64,000 nucleotides of DNA, taken from positions 379,824,492 to 379,888,491 of the forward strand of contig NC_077228.1 of assembly GCF_027887165.1 (NCBI RefSeq), read 5' to 3'. The notes beneath the pieces were generated by a model that saw only the letters and a list, made by a program, of their open reading frames with translations, had not been told where the DNA came from and searched no databases. Shown here piece by piece: positions 1 to 12,925 of the stretch (positions are counted from its first letter, which is position 1; each line of letters begins with the position of its first letter). Made by a program: the position numbers and the translations under genes. This DNA is from Monodelphis domestica. Taxonomy: Eukaryota > Chordata > Mammalia > Didelphimorphia > Didelphidae.

Positions 1-125
1 CATATATATATACATATATAATTATATATATTACATATATAAATATATATACATATATAATTATATATATTACATATATAAATATATACATATATAATCA
101 TATAAACATATAAACATATACATAT
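1..125. repeat. AT-rich (TA)n-like low-complexity tract
   Basis: Irregular alternation of TA dinucleotides with short ACATA steps fills the left edge. It is a degenerate microsatellite that may continue beyond the window. Confidence 0.9.
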
Positions 126-1425
126 ATAAATATCAGAAACTATAAAAATCCTATTAGGTAATGTAATGGAGCTTCTTTATATATTACAAGGGGAAATTGA
201 CTAGAAACTTATACTTATAAAACTTTAGATTGACTTTATAGCAAATTCAAATTGACCTTCTGACTTGACCCTTTAGTTCATAATTGTGACCCTGAGATGG
301 CTGGGGGAAAGGGAGGTGGATCATTTAAAACATTCATTGTATAACTACATAATTTTATAAGAACTGTCGACTTACAATTGATATTCAGACTTTAAGACAA
401 AACTTCTGTGAAAAAAATTTGAGTCAGTCACCTAGTTGTTTTAGCATCATTTAAGTGCTTCATCCTACATCTGGCTGGTTTAGACTAAGTACATGACCAG
501 CACATCTGATATGGAAACTATAATGGTTGCTCTGGTATGTCCTGGTTCATTAATCCATAGTAGCATGTTGGAGAGAGAATGCTTCATCTTTGTACTTGTT
601 TCCCTTGAGTCTAGTACTTTACCTGATGGATAAGAAGTTTATAGTAAAAGTACTTATAGTCTTATGATTTACGTGGTGAATACACCATACTGAGGGTCAT
701 AGGTTGACACTTCTGCTATGGGATGAAGGAAAGCCATAGTAAACCAAACCAACTTCATTTTTCAATTCAATTTCTGTACATCTAAATGCTGTAAAAGTGA
801 CCTGAACATAGGGGGACACCTTGCGGCATATGATTGAGAAAAATGCAATCAGTTCAATTGCTCTTCTAGTAGAAAACCTTTGGGAAATTATCCACATATC
901 AGAAATAATCTGTCAGTGACTAGTAAATTCAGAGGGAAAAACCTTTATCAATTCAGTTCAATACAGTACAATTGTTTCTAGCCACATTTTTTAGAGACTA
1001 TGCAGGAGCACTCATTTATTTTTTTGTATTCACCTGACATCACTGTAAACCACAACTATCCTGCATACATTCCTCAATGTATTTTAGTGAAAACAAATTT
1101 TCTCAATGAGAATAAGCCTTCACAAGAATCATTGACATTGGAAACCTAGTGGCTATGGAAAATATATTGGCAAGAGTGAATTTCCTTTCATCTGATTAAA
1201 AAACAAACACCAAAGGAGCACAAAGCATCTATTAAAATTTTTCTTAATTATTAAAATACTCAATTTTGGGGGCTTATCGTGTTTTTTTCTTCATTCTCAA
1301 GTTCAGAAGGAAGAAAATTAATTCTAAAAACAGATATCTCAGATAACTGAACATTTGTTCATTAGAAGATAAGAATTCCCTTAGTGGGTCAGGCCCCTGA
1401 AAGCAATATAGTATTGTGGAAAGTG
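126..1425. other. Unassigned non-coding sequence
   Basis: No convincing reading frame, RNA gene or recognisable repeat was seen here. Short open frames lack codon structure or family resemblance. Confidence 0.5.
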
Positions 1426-1427
1426 AA

Positions 1428-1590
1428 CTGATTTTGGAGTCAAGAAAAGCTACACTAGAATCCTAACTCTTCTACTTGTTAGGTCTATGACCTTTAGCCT
1501 CAGTTTCTTCACCTATTCAATGAGGGGATTATTTTAATAATGGTGAGGACACTTTCAGATCAAAGGCTATGATTCTATCATGGAGAGAAA
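1428..1590 (+). mobile_element. MIR-type SINE fragment
   Basis: The order 'tattgtggaaag', 'gactttagcctcagtttcttc'-like core and a 3' 'caaaggctatgattctat' ending follows the MIR/THER1 group of tRNA-derived CORE-SINEs. It is heavily diverged, which fits their pre-marsupial age. Confidence 0.65.
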
Positions 1591-4086
1591 ACCCTATCCT
1601 CAGTGTTTTATGTCAAGAATGTGTCTGGAAATGACAACAAGAGATACATCATATTAGATGGTCTGGTTGTTCTGTCTGAAATCAACTTCACATTTTTGAT
1701 AATGATCTTACTGTGTTTTAGAAAACAGTGGTAAAAATTCTCAAAACTTAACCAAGAAATTAAAGAACAAATTGAAAACAAAGATTGAGTTTTCTTTGTT
1801 TTTTGTCCATCAAAAGCAAAGATATTAAGTAAAAGAGATTTTAGAATTAAACAAGATTTTTATTTATGGAATATAGGATAAAACTGAATGCTAAGCTACT
1901 GGCCAAAGTGGTAATGTATCAACAAAATCTACTAATAGTATGGTTGCCTAGAATTCTGTAAATTTAATTTTTAAAAAGGAAAAATACGGGGGTGGGGGTG
2001 GGATGTTGAAATTTAAAAAAAAAAAAGGAAAGAGAGAAAACTGCCTCCATCACAAAGTTAAGTACCATAGAAAGAAAGTAAAAGCATCCAGTCACATATG
2101 TCCACACACAAACACAATGGAATTAGAGAAGACAACGGATAGAGTCTTTGTTTGTAAACTAAAAGGTATTACTGAAATTTTAGTGGTTTAAGCCCCATAG
2201 CGATATTTATGGCTATGGATGGATATGCCTCATTCTAAAGAATTTTGGGGAGAGGGGAAGGGAGCTAAAGTGGCATGGAGAGGATAGAAGACATATCTAC
2301 AAAGAAATCCAGTTTCTAGGGAGGTCAAACATAGTGGAGAATATTTATATCAGGATAAATAGACTTTGAAACAGAATATTGTCTGTTAGATATAGAACTT
2401 AGTACATAGTTATGTACATAGTACATATAGAAATAGAACATAGTACAGACCATTTGGACAGAAAGAAGATAATAAAGTCATTTGTGATAAAATAGTCATG
2501 GAAGTGGAGAAGGAGCTTCAATTTTCTGGAAATTTATTTGAGTTATCTATGTCAAAACAAGAGCACCCAGTAGTTTGTGACTTGTTTTAAGGCTAATTTT
2601 ATCCTCTAAAAGATGGAAGGACAAACGGGAAAATTCAATAATAGACCTGATTTGCCCCAACAAAGAGAAAGTGATTGTTGGGATCAAAATAATGCGTACC
2701 TTGGGGAAAAATGAACATTCTATCTTAAATCTTGTGATAGAGAAGAGGAAAGCTAAACATAGTCTGACACTCACCCTTAATCTGAGCACAGGTTTCAAAA
2801 GATTTAGAAAAAGAGGAGGTAATTCCATAGACCCAAAGTGTGTGGTAATAGAAAGGTTTTAAGAAAATTTTTCAAGAAAAAAAGATACTAGTCTCTTCTA
2901 AGTGGAGACCCCAGGACATCTCCAGGCTACTATTAATTAGGCTATGTGAAGGGAAAGGAAGAAAAGCAGAGCAGACCACCATCAGGGCAAAACGCAAATG
3001 GAATGCTGCTTCCTTCAAGTATGCTCCTATTTCAACTAATTCTACCAGCTACCTCTGTATTAAATTTTTTTTCCACCCCTCTGTTGAAGGACCAAAGGGT
3101 TTTCATTGCCCACTAAATCTGGGGATTTTGAATAAAGCTCTATATTAATTATGACTCTGACATTAGGGAGCATAGTATAACTAGTACCATTCCATAGTCT
3201 GTTTCTCATAATATTTATACAAGTCAATTTAATTGTGGGCATTTTTATATCAAAAAGCTTTGCATCTTGGGTCCCCTTTGCAGTTTAATTACTGCATATA
3301 ATGTGAACATTAATCACAGATTCATATATAATTTTTAAATGGACACATTTTGAGAGCATTTGGGAAATGCTTCCATAATTACTTGAAAAGGCAGGACTAT
3401 CTTCTATTTTCAAAGAAAAATGTGATGCTGTTCCTGGGAACTCCTGGCACAGCTGCTAGAGGATGTCCCCAAAGGAAATTTTGGTGACAGTGTACCATAT
3501 TTGACTACAGCTACCATCTTGCCTTTCTCTCTCCTATCTTCTTTGAAGGCGTCCTTTATTTTCCCCCTTTCTTTTTATTCCATTCCTTTTGTCTTTGACT
3601 AAGAGAATATTTCAAGCCTACTGATTGAACCCACAGTTACTGATTATTTTCCTGTTAGGCAAAGAAGCTAAAAAAGGTTGCTGACTGAAATTTCTATGGT
3701 GAGAAAATTCCCTGAAATTTGTGTCATGTACACAATGCATCTGAATGACTAATTGGGATTGTTCTTCATCCAGATGTTTGGGAATGACTTGGACATAGTC
3801 AAATGTTGTGAAAATAAATCTTAGACATGAAGGTAAATATTGCTCCAATAGTATCTGCATTGCCAAGAAGACCACCAAAGGAGAGACTTCTGTGCATGTA
3901 TGTTTGAGATTTATTTATTTTGTAAAGAAAACAAGGAAATGTTTTCTTGGGGCCTTAGGATTTACACATATAGGACTATTCCTTGGTGTCTAACCTAAAG
4001 AAGAAGCCAGTGTAGGATCTTTTCATCATTGCCTTGTAATTAGCACTCTCTTTGTACATGATAGGGTATTTTTACAAAAGGATCCA

Positions 4087-4088
<2 letters not shown>
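1591..4088. other. Unassigned non-coding sequence, 2.5 kb
   Basis: No gene is visible. It holds a short G-rich run near 1987-2004, a patch of repeated 'agtacata' words near 2398-2450 and purine-rich stretches. None of the short open frames resembles a known protein. Confidence 0.5.

Positions 4089-4142
<54 letters not shown>
4089..4142. repeat. (TA)n microsatellite, about 26 units
   Basis: A pure TA alternation of about 53 bp. Such tracts are hypervariable in length and can extrude cruciforms. Confidence 0.97.
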
Positions 4143-4144
<2 letters not shown>

Positions 4145-5097
4145 TGATTTTCAAAATACCAGGACCCTGGCTTCGACCATCTTTTCCAAGGAAACAGATT
4201 TTGTAAGAAAAGATGATTATTTTCAAGTGTAGAAGATTGTAAACTCTTCCCAGGCATATTAGTCCTCAAGTTCTCTTGGGAAACATGGTCTGGATGATGA
4301 AGAAGGAATTAATATTACTTATTTAACCTTTCATTCCTTTGCATAACAGATGGAACTACTTAAATGAAGTCCTAGTCCCATGCACACGGGTAGAGACTAA
4401 GAAAAGAAAGAAAATAAACAACATTGTTTCATTTAAGATAATGTATAGATCCTTTGCTCTGTAGGGAAAGAGTTCATTGATTCTGAAAAATTGATACTTC
4501 AAAAATTCAGTGAATGTGTAATGTCCTAAATATTGCTAGTCCCAGCACTGGTGGACATCAAAACTTTTTCATGGCTTCTCTCCCTATGTGAGTTAACATC
4601 CTCTCATTAATTCTCTCCAGGAATTTCACTCAGTATGCTGATGGCTTTCCTTTAGCAAACTTAACATGTTGTTGATGAAAATGATACTATATATGAGCCA
4701 GACATCAATTATCTTCACTCTTATTACATGACTAGACCATCTACTTTTCTGGTCCTGGATCTATCTCTCTGAGGCATCTTTTGATCACGTCTATGTAATT
4801 TTTTTTGGAACTGAGTTTTGGCCTACTTATGACCATCATATTAATCTTCATTAATTTGGGGGTAATCTTTTTCTTTAGTTCTTCAGAACCTGTGGTATTC
4901 AACTACTTGCAACTATACACCCCTATGGAAATATATTTATAAAAAATTTGTTTCATTTTATTTTTGAGAGACAATTAGTGTCATTGAAAGTGATGCATGT
5001 TTTTATAAATAAGAATCCAGATAGTTTTTTTCTTGCATACCATTCTAGACACAGCACAATCATCCATCAGCAGTATTTATCCAAGATATAAATAGTG
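4143..5097. other. Unassigned non-coding sequence
   Basis: No gene, RNA or clearly recognised repeat was seen. It may contain an old LINE remnant, but I could not match one. Confidence 0.45.
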
Positions 5098-5212
5098 ACT
5101 TAAGCTCCATTATAGTAAATACTATTCACTTTATATTTGTATCTCTAGAACATAACAGAGTGCCTGGCATATAATAGCTATTTAATCAGTATTTAATGAT
5201 TGATCAATCTGA
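5098..5212 (+). mobile_element. L2 LINE 3' end
   Basis: The string 'gagtgcctggcatataatag' followed by a TTTAATxAGTATTTAATGATTGAT ending is the L2 3' terminus, with its short repeated tail. The fragment is 5' truncated and old. Confidence 0.65.
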
Positions 5213-5258
5213 TGTATTGGGTCTCAGTTTCCCACCCATCTAGATATTAAAATCTAGG

Positions 5259-5361
5259 TAAGAGGCTGGTAAATTATAGCTCCTATAAAAATTATCTTCA
5301 TTCACAGACAATACAAAATGGGACAGAACTGGCCCATTGGTAAAAGATTTTGACCCCTGAT
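5259..5361. mobile_element. Degenerate hAT-Charlie-type MITE (tentative)
   Basis: The block opens with a 'ggctggtaaattatagct' segment and closes with 'ggtaaaagattttgacccct'. Both resemble the ends of an old mammalian Charlie-type MITE ('cagcaaactacagccc' and 'gtttgccgacccctg'). At about 100 bp it would have lost most of its interior. The match rests on memory of the consensus. Confidence 0.4.
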
Positions 5362-6051
5362 ATACATAGTAGGCATTTTTTTGTCCACTTGTTTTTTCAT
5401 GGCTAGATTATTAATGTAAGTCATGAATAATGTGGACCTCATTTAGAACTTTCACAATATTCCAAAGCCTCATGTAATCTACAAAATATTATTTACAAAT
5501 AAGACCCTGTGGGAGACATCACCACTTTGCTATTTGCACTCTGTGACTGATATCCTCCATGACAGTGGCAAATATCTTCCTTGCATTTGTTTCTCTATTT
5601 TATGATTTGTTAATGTTATTATTAATAAAAATTCTAGTTACATCGTACAAGATATCATTTATAATTCCAAAATATGCATGAGGGATACTTAGTGATAAAA
5701 GAATCATAAAAATGACCTTTCACTCTCTTGAATGAAAGGCTGCTTGTCCTATTTTTTATTTCCATAGTTGTTAATATCCAAATGGGGTAGCTCCATCAAC
5801 ATTTTTGGTAAAGATATTTTGTCACAGAAATATTGAGAGAGCTTCTAATTTTCATCTGTGACTGTCATCCTTATAATTTCAACCTTAAATGCTTCGAAGA
5901 TAATTTTGCTTCACTGGGTCTTGGCAACACAAGATCCTCTAACCACATTAAATTTTCTCCCATCAGCTTCCCACTATCTTTTGCTTATGGTCCACAATAT
6001 TTCAGTACTTTCTATTAAATTTTAACTGAAATGATACTTTTTAAAATGCAG
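5362..6051. other. Unassigned non-coding sequence
   Basis: Nothing gene-like or repeat-like was recognised. The 61-codon open frame near 5833 has no family resemblance. Confidence 0.5.
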
Positions 6052-6250
6052 TTTTTAAAACTCTTGCCTTCTGTCTTAGAATTGATACTGGACATTGGTT
6101 CTAAGGTGAAGAGTGGTAAGGGCTAGGCAATATGGGGTAAGTGAGATGCCCAGGATCACACAGCTAGGCAATGTCTGAGGCTAGAGTTGAAACTAGGACC
6201 TCTCATCTCCAGCCTTGTCTCTCAGTCCACTGAACCACCTAGCTGATCTC
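6052..6250 (-). mobile_element. tRNA-derived marsupial SINE, 'gaagg...' tail type
   Basis: Read on the minus strand this begins with a tRNA-like head ('agctaggtggttcagtgg'), continues through the 'gtgacc..gggcaagtcact'-type core and ends in 'ttctaagacagaaggcaag' plus an A-rich tail. On the plus strand it ends at 'ccacctagctg'. Copies with the same ending lie near 26735, 27600 and 52140. Confidence 0.8.
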
Positions 6251-6549
6251 TAGAATATACTTTTATTGATATTATCTATTTTACCTTGCCTACATTTCTC
6301 CCAGTATCTCTTCCCATGCTCTTCCCCTTAGACAAACCATGTTATAAAACAAAGATTTTTTTAATAAAAAGAGGAAGAGAAAAGAATCAGCAAAACCAAT
6401 CAATATATTGGAAAAATGTCATTTTTTATACACATCAACCTTCCACCTATGCAGAAGAGTATAAAAAGTATCTTCTCATATCATTTGTTATTCCTGGTTT
6501 TTAATTCTTATATTCACTTTCAATTATTTCATCATTGTAATTGCTTTTT

Positions 6550-6566
6550 GTTGTTGTTGTTGTTTG
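6550..6566. repeat. (GTT)n short tandem repeat
   Basis: About six GTT units just before the SINE insertion. Confidence 0.9.
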
Positions 6567-6580
6567 TTTATATCATTGTA

Positions 6581-6796
6581 GGCATCTATGTGGCACAGCA
6601 GACAAAACTATGGGCCTGGAGTCAGGAAGATCTGTGTTCAAATCTGGCCTCAGAAACTCGTTTATCATGTGACATTGGGCAAGTCATTTAACCCTGTTTG
6701 AGTGAGTTTCCTTACCTATAAAATGAACTGGAGAAGAAAATGAAAAACCACGCCAGTATCTTTTCCAAGAAAACCCCAAATTAGGTCAGAAAGTGC
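6581..6796 (+). mobile_element. tRNA-derived SINE with RTE-type tail
   Basis: A tRNA-like head ('ggcatctatgtggcacagca') is followed by 'ggagtcaggaagatctg', a B-box-like 'ttcaaatctggcctcag', the 'gggcaagtcatttaaccc' core and 'gccaagaaaaccccaaatt', the last part shared with RTE/BovB-type 3' ends. The terminal part is lost. It sits inside an antisense L1. Confidence 0.85.
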
Positions 6797-6956
6797 TAGA
6801 AACCCCTGTTTCTCTTTCCTTCACTCTGCATCATTTTGTGTGTCTTTCTATGCTCCTTTATGTTTAGCATATACTTGGTTTCTTATACATTCTCCTTTCA
6901 GTAAGAATCTACTTTGTTTCTAGTTCTTTCCAACCACAAAAGCACCATTATGAATT

Positions 6957-7172
6957 ATAATAACAATAGCTAACTTTGAGATAATGCTTATGTGCCAGAC
7001 ACTATGCTAAGTGCTTTACAATTTTCATCTCATTTGATCTTCACAAAAACTCTGCAAGGTACTATTATTGTCTTTATTTTTACAGATGAGGAAACTGAGG
7101 CAAACAAAGATCAAGTAACTTACCCAGGGTCAAGAAGCTATTAAATGTCTAAGACTGGATTTGAACCAAAGA
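6957..7172 (+). mobile_element. MIR-type SINE
   Basis: 'tgtgccagacactatgctaa' and 'acagatgaggaaactgaggc' are hallmark MIR-type words, followed by 'acccagggtcaagaagcta' and 'gatttgaacc'. Most of the unit is present. Confidence 0.85.
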
Positions 7173-7280
7173 AAAATTGCCATCCACCCTCCAGATTAGC
7201 TGCCAAATTCTCTGTTTTATCTGGTGTCATTTATAGCATCAATGCCAAACTTTACATGATTGAGTTCCTCCAGTAATAAA

Positions 7281-7312
7281 ACAGATAGCATTTATATAGC
7301 ATTTTAAAATTT
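7281..7312 (+). mobile_element. MIR-type SINE, left part of an interrupted copy
   Basis: 'agcatttatatagcatttta' is the MIR-type segment that normally leads directly to 'gctttacaaacattatctca', which here resumes at 7471 after an L1 insertion. Confidence 0.7.
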
Positions 7313-7459
7313 GCTTTATTAAGGATGTTTTATTTTCCCAATTGCAAGTGATAATAATTTTGAACATACATTTTCCAAAATAATATGATCCAAACCATCT
7401 ACCTCCATCCCTTCCCTCCCCCTGATAAGAGATGGTAATAAGCAATTTGATCTAGACCC
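7313..7459 (-). mobile_element. 5'-truncated L1 3' end inserted in a MIR
   Basis: The plus strand reads T-rich sequence, then 'ccaattgcaagtgataata', then C-rich 'tccatcccttccctccccc'. This is the reverse complement of a marsupial L1 3' terminus. Flanks 'attttaaaattt' (7301-7312) and 'attttaaagttt' (7460-7471) form a near-perfect 12-bp target-site duplication, as expected for L1 insertion. Confidence 0.75.
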
Positions 7460-7690
7460 ATTTTAAAGTTTTTAAAAAGCTTTACAAACATTATCTCATT
7501 TCATCCTCATGACAACTCTGGGTGATAATTGTGAATATCATCCACATTTTACAAATAAGGAAATTGAGACCCTGAGAGGATAATGAATTACCCAGAGTCC
7601 CAGAGCTTGTAAATATCTGAGACAGGTTTCAAATTCATGTCTTCTTATTGCCAAGTCTCACACTCTTCTGAACCATATCATACAGTTTCC
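7460..7690 (+). mobile_element. MIR-type SINE, right part
   Basis: 'gctttacaaacattatctca', 'ttttacaaataaggaaattg' and 'acccagagtcccagagctt' continue the MIR interrupted by the L1 fragment. Confidence 0.8.
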
Positions 7691-8029
7691 TGATAATATA
7701 TATCTTGCTCTGGTCCAGCATAACAAGACAAATGTCAACCCAACAAAAAATAAATGAGATTTAATTTCATTTATCCCTGATCACTACGCCATTTTGAATA
7801 TTTGATCTTATACCAGTCATAAGGAAAGTGAATCATATGATGGATTCACCTTCATTATTTCCAGAAATAATCTTTCAGGATAAGCAACATGAGCAATCCC
7901 ATTGCTGCTATTGGTAGTTAGCAATAGAAGATTCCTAGAGAAATAGCAATCCTTTATCTCTTTATAGCTAGGGTACTCCACATAACTATGTTTCCAAACA
8001 TCATTATATAATATAAGAGGTAGTATATT
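7691..8029. other. Unassigned non-coding sequence
   Basis: No gene or recognisable repeat seen. Confidence 0.5.
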
Positions 8030-8200
8030 CTGAGACAGCAAAACAGTATTTAAATCATAGCTTTGCTATTTGTGTGACCTTGAGCAAGTCACTTAGTATC
8101 TCTTGGTCTCAGTTCCCTCTTCCATAAACAAGAGAGTGAAGTGTTTACATGACTGCTAAGATGCATTCCAACTCCAAATATCTGATTTTATGTTTTATGC
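8030..8200 (+). mobile_element. MIR-type SINE fragment
   Basis: 'tgtgaccttgagcaagtcac' followed by 'tctcagttccctcttcc' and a 3' 'gcattccaactccaaatatc' segment follow the MIR order. Confidence 0.8.
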
Positions 8201-8615
8201 TCTGAAGTCCACCAATTAAGTTAATGTTTATAGATGGTCTTAAAACTATGTATCTTAGACCCCTCTTCTGCCTTCTCTATCACTCTGACATCATCACCCC
8301 AGAAACTGTTATTGATATCATTGTGAATTCTGTTTAACTTTCTAACTTCTATGGTCACAGAGTTTATAACTAGTAGCCTTCCATATCGATGATGAATCTC
8401 TCTGTAATCCTCTAGTCTGATATTTATGCATCAGACTCTATCTGTTACTGGGACAATAGATTCTCCAGAATGAAAAAACTTCCAGACTTCATGCTTCATT
8501 GGGATAACCTTCAGAATATATGGTTACCCTTCTGTTATAATGAAGCACTACTACAGAACTTCTGTGGAAGTAATAAATATTTTAATAACAAAAACATGAT
8601 GCATATCTAGAATTT
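8201..8615. other. Unassigned non-coding sequence
   Basis: Nothing recognised; pyrimidine-rich patches could be old LINE sequence. Confidence 0.4.
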
Positions 8616-8880
8616 TTGGATAGCTAAATTGCTCAGTAGATAATGGGTCAGTTCTAGAGTCAAGAAGACTCATCTTTCTGAGTTTAAATTTAGCATCAGA
8701 CACTTACTAGCTCTGTGATCTTGGGCAAGTAATTTAATCCTGTTTGCCTCAGTTTCCTCATCTCTAACATGAGCTGGAAAAGAAAATGGCAACTCACTCC
8801 AGCATCTTTGTCCAGACAACCCCAAATGGGGTCATAAGAATCAGACATGATTAAAATAGCTGACTTACAACAAAATCTAA
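8616..8880 (+). mobile_element. tRNA-derived SINE with RTE-type tail
   Basis: A head ('ggatagctaaattgctcag'), 'gagtcaagaagactcatctt', 'gcatcagacacttactagct', 'cctcagtttcctcatctcta' and the RTE-type end 'ccccaaatggggtcataaga' are in order, ending in an ACAACAAAA tail. The copy is nearly full length. Confidence 0.88.
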
Positions 8881-8929
8881 AACTATAAAGTATAGGTTCA
8901 TGTATTATAGTATTATAATATATATGTAA

Positions 8930-9363
8930 TGTAAAAATGGAGACTTGAACCCTGGACTCAAAACCCCAGAAGTCCTTGCTCACTTCCCAGAATGCTTTGT
9001 AATCACATGGAATTCTTACCTGGGCGAGATCACAAGTTATTATTTAAAGGAGTTCTCCGCCTACTGAAGGCCTTTTTCTTCCTGTTTCGCCTTGCAAGCA
9101 GATGGGTCTTTTCATGATGTAGGTGAGGTTAAATGGGCCTCTCAGCCCATGTGCTTGTCCTACTTCCGCTTCGGAGCACACTGGACTCTCCACCTAGCGG
9201 GCAAGATGTGAGTGGTCATGAATAGGCTTTCAGGGCCTAGTATGTGCCTTTCTTACTTGTATTTTCCTAAATTCCGTATCTTAAATAAACTTCTAAAATA
9301 TAATACTTCTAGAGAGAAACTAATTTCTACCTGCCTCAGTTTCCCCCAATTTTAACTGTTACA
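8930..9363 (+). mobile_element. Solo LTR of an endogenous retrovirus, family A copy 1
   Basis: The element begins TGTAAAAATGGAGACTTG and ends TGTTACA, so it has TG...CA termini. It has a TATA-like 'ttatttaaagg' near 9037 and an AATAAA signal near 9285. The left part ('ccccagaagtcctt'), the centre and the region around the poly(A) signal are shared with the copy at 39022-39348. No gag, pol or env sequence flanks it, so it is a solo LTR, a fossil left by LTR-LTR recombination. Retroviral class is not determined. Confidence 0.75.
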
Positions 9364-9404
9364 GTACCTATATATTAATTTGTGGACTTCAAAGCATAAT
9401 ACAT

Positions 9405-9500
9405 AAAATTAGAGGTTGAGAATTGGAAAGCATCTTAGAGGTCATAAAGCCCCATCCCTTTCTTTTTATAGAAGAGGGAACTGAAACAAGAGATATTATT
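9405..9500 (+). mobile_element. MIR-related fragment
   Basis: 'ggaaagcatcttagaggtca' and 'agaagagggaactgaaac' resemble the common mammalian 'gaagggaccttagaggtcat ... gatgaggaaactga' MIR-type unit. Confidence 0.55.
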
Positions 9501-10187
9501 ATATAGTACATATATTAAAGTATTAAAGATTGTAATAGGACAAAACAAATGGGCCAAATCTAGTGAGATAAATTTTAGTAAGAACAAATATGAAATCCTC
9601 CTGTAGGTTCCAAAAGCATATTTTAGAACTATAGGTTTGGAGAGATATAACTTGATAATAATTCATTATAGAAGGGGAAAAAAGATTACAGGTTTCCATT
9701 CTCCTATAAGCTCTATATGAGTTAATTAAAGGATATGCTAGAAAGAGATATGGAAGAATGACCTTATCCAAATAGGAAGGATTTGTGTCAGTGAAAATTA
9801 TATTCATATCTGACCCACAGCATTTTCCATATGATAGGAAAAATATATTTTGTCCATGCCCAGAAAACCATTTCTGTTTATCAATATCTTCTGCTAAAAA
9901 TAAATAAATGAATAAATAAATAAATGAACTTGACTATTTGTTCTCCTCTGACATCTTAAAAATGCACACATTTTTGTATCAACTTCTACATGAAAATTTG
10001 AATAAAATTTGGTCATTTCCCATGTGAATTGCTATAATTTCCTCATGCTTTTTTTTTTGTTCTGTCCCTCCTCCAGATAATAAAAAATAATTCCTTAAAC
10101 ACAGTAAACTGCCTAATCTAATTTTAAAATCAGATTTCCTCCTTTATTACTCCTTTACCATGGATGATCATAACACTTTATCATCAC

Positions 10188-10190
<3 letters not shown>
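9501..10190. other. Unassigned non-coding sequence
   Basis: No gene seen. A short (ATAA)n-like tract lies at 9893-9928. Confidence 0.5.

Positions 10191-10245
<55 letters not shown>
10191..10245. repeat. (TA)n microsatellite, about 27 units
   Basis: Pure TA alternation of about 55 bp. Confidence 0.97.

Positions 10246-12925
<2,680 letters not shown>

Larger units (their letters stand above)
6251..6960 (-). mobile_element. Old L1 3' end, antisense, split by a SINE
   Basis: The plus strand reads as the reverse complement of an L1 3' UTR. It starts with 'acttttattgatattatcta' and later has 'tctactttgtttctagttct', matching the end of L1 ORF2 and its 3' UTR. The SINE at 6581-6796 interrupts it, so the L1 is older. 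It is 5' truncated. Confidence 0.7.
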
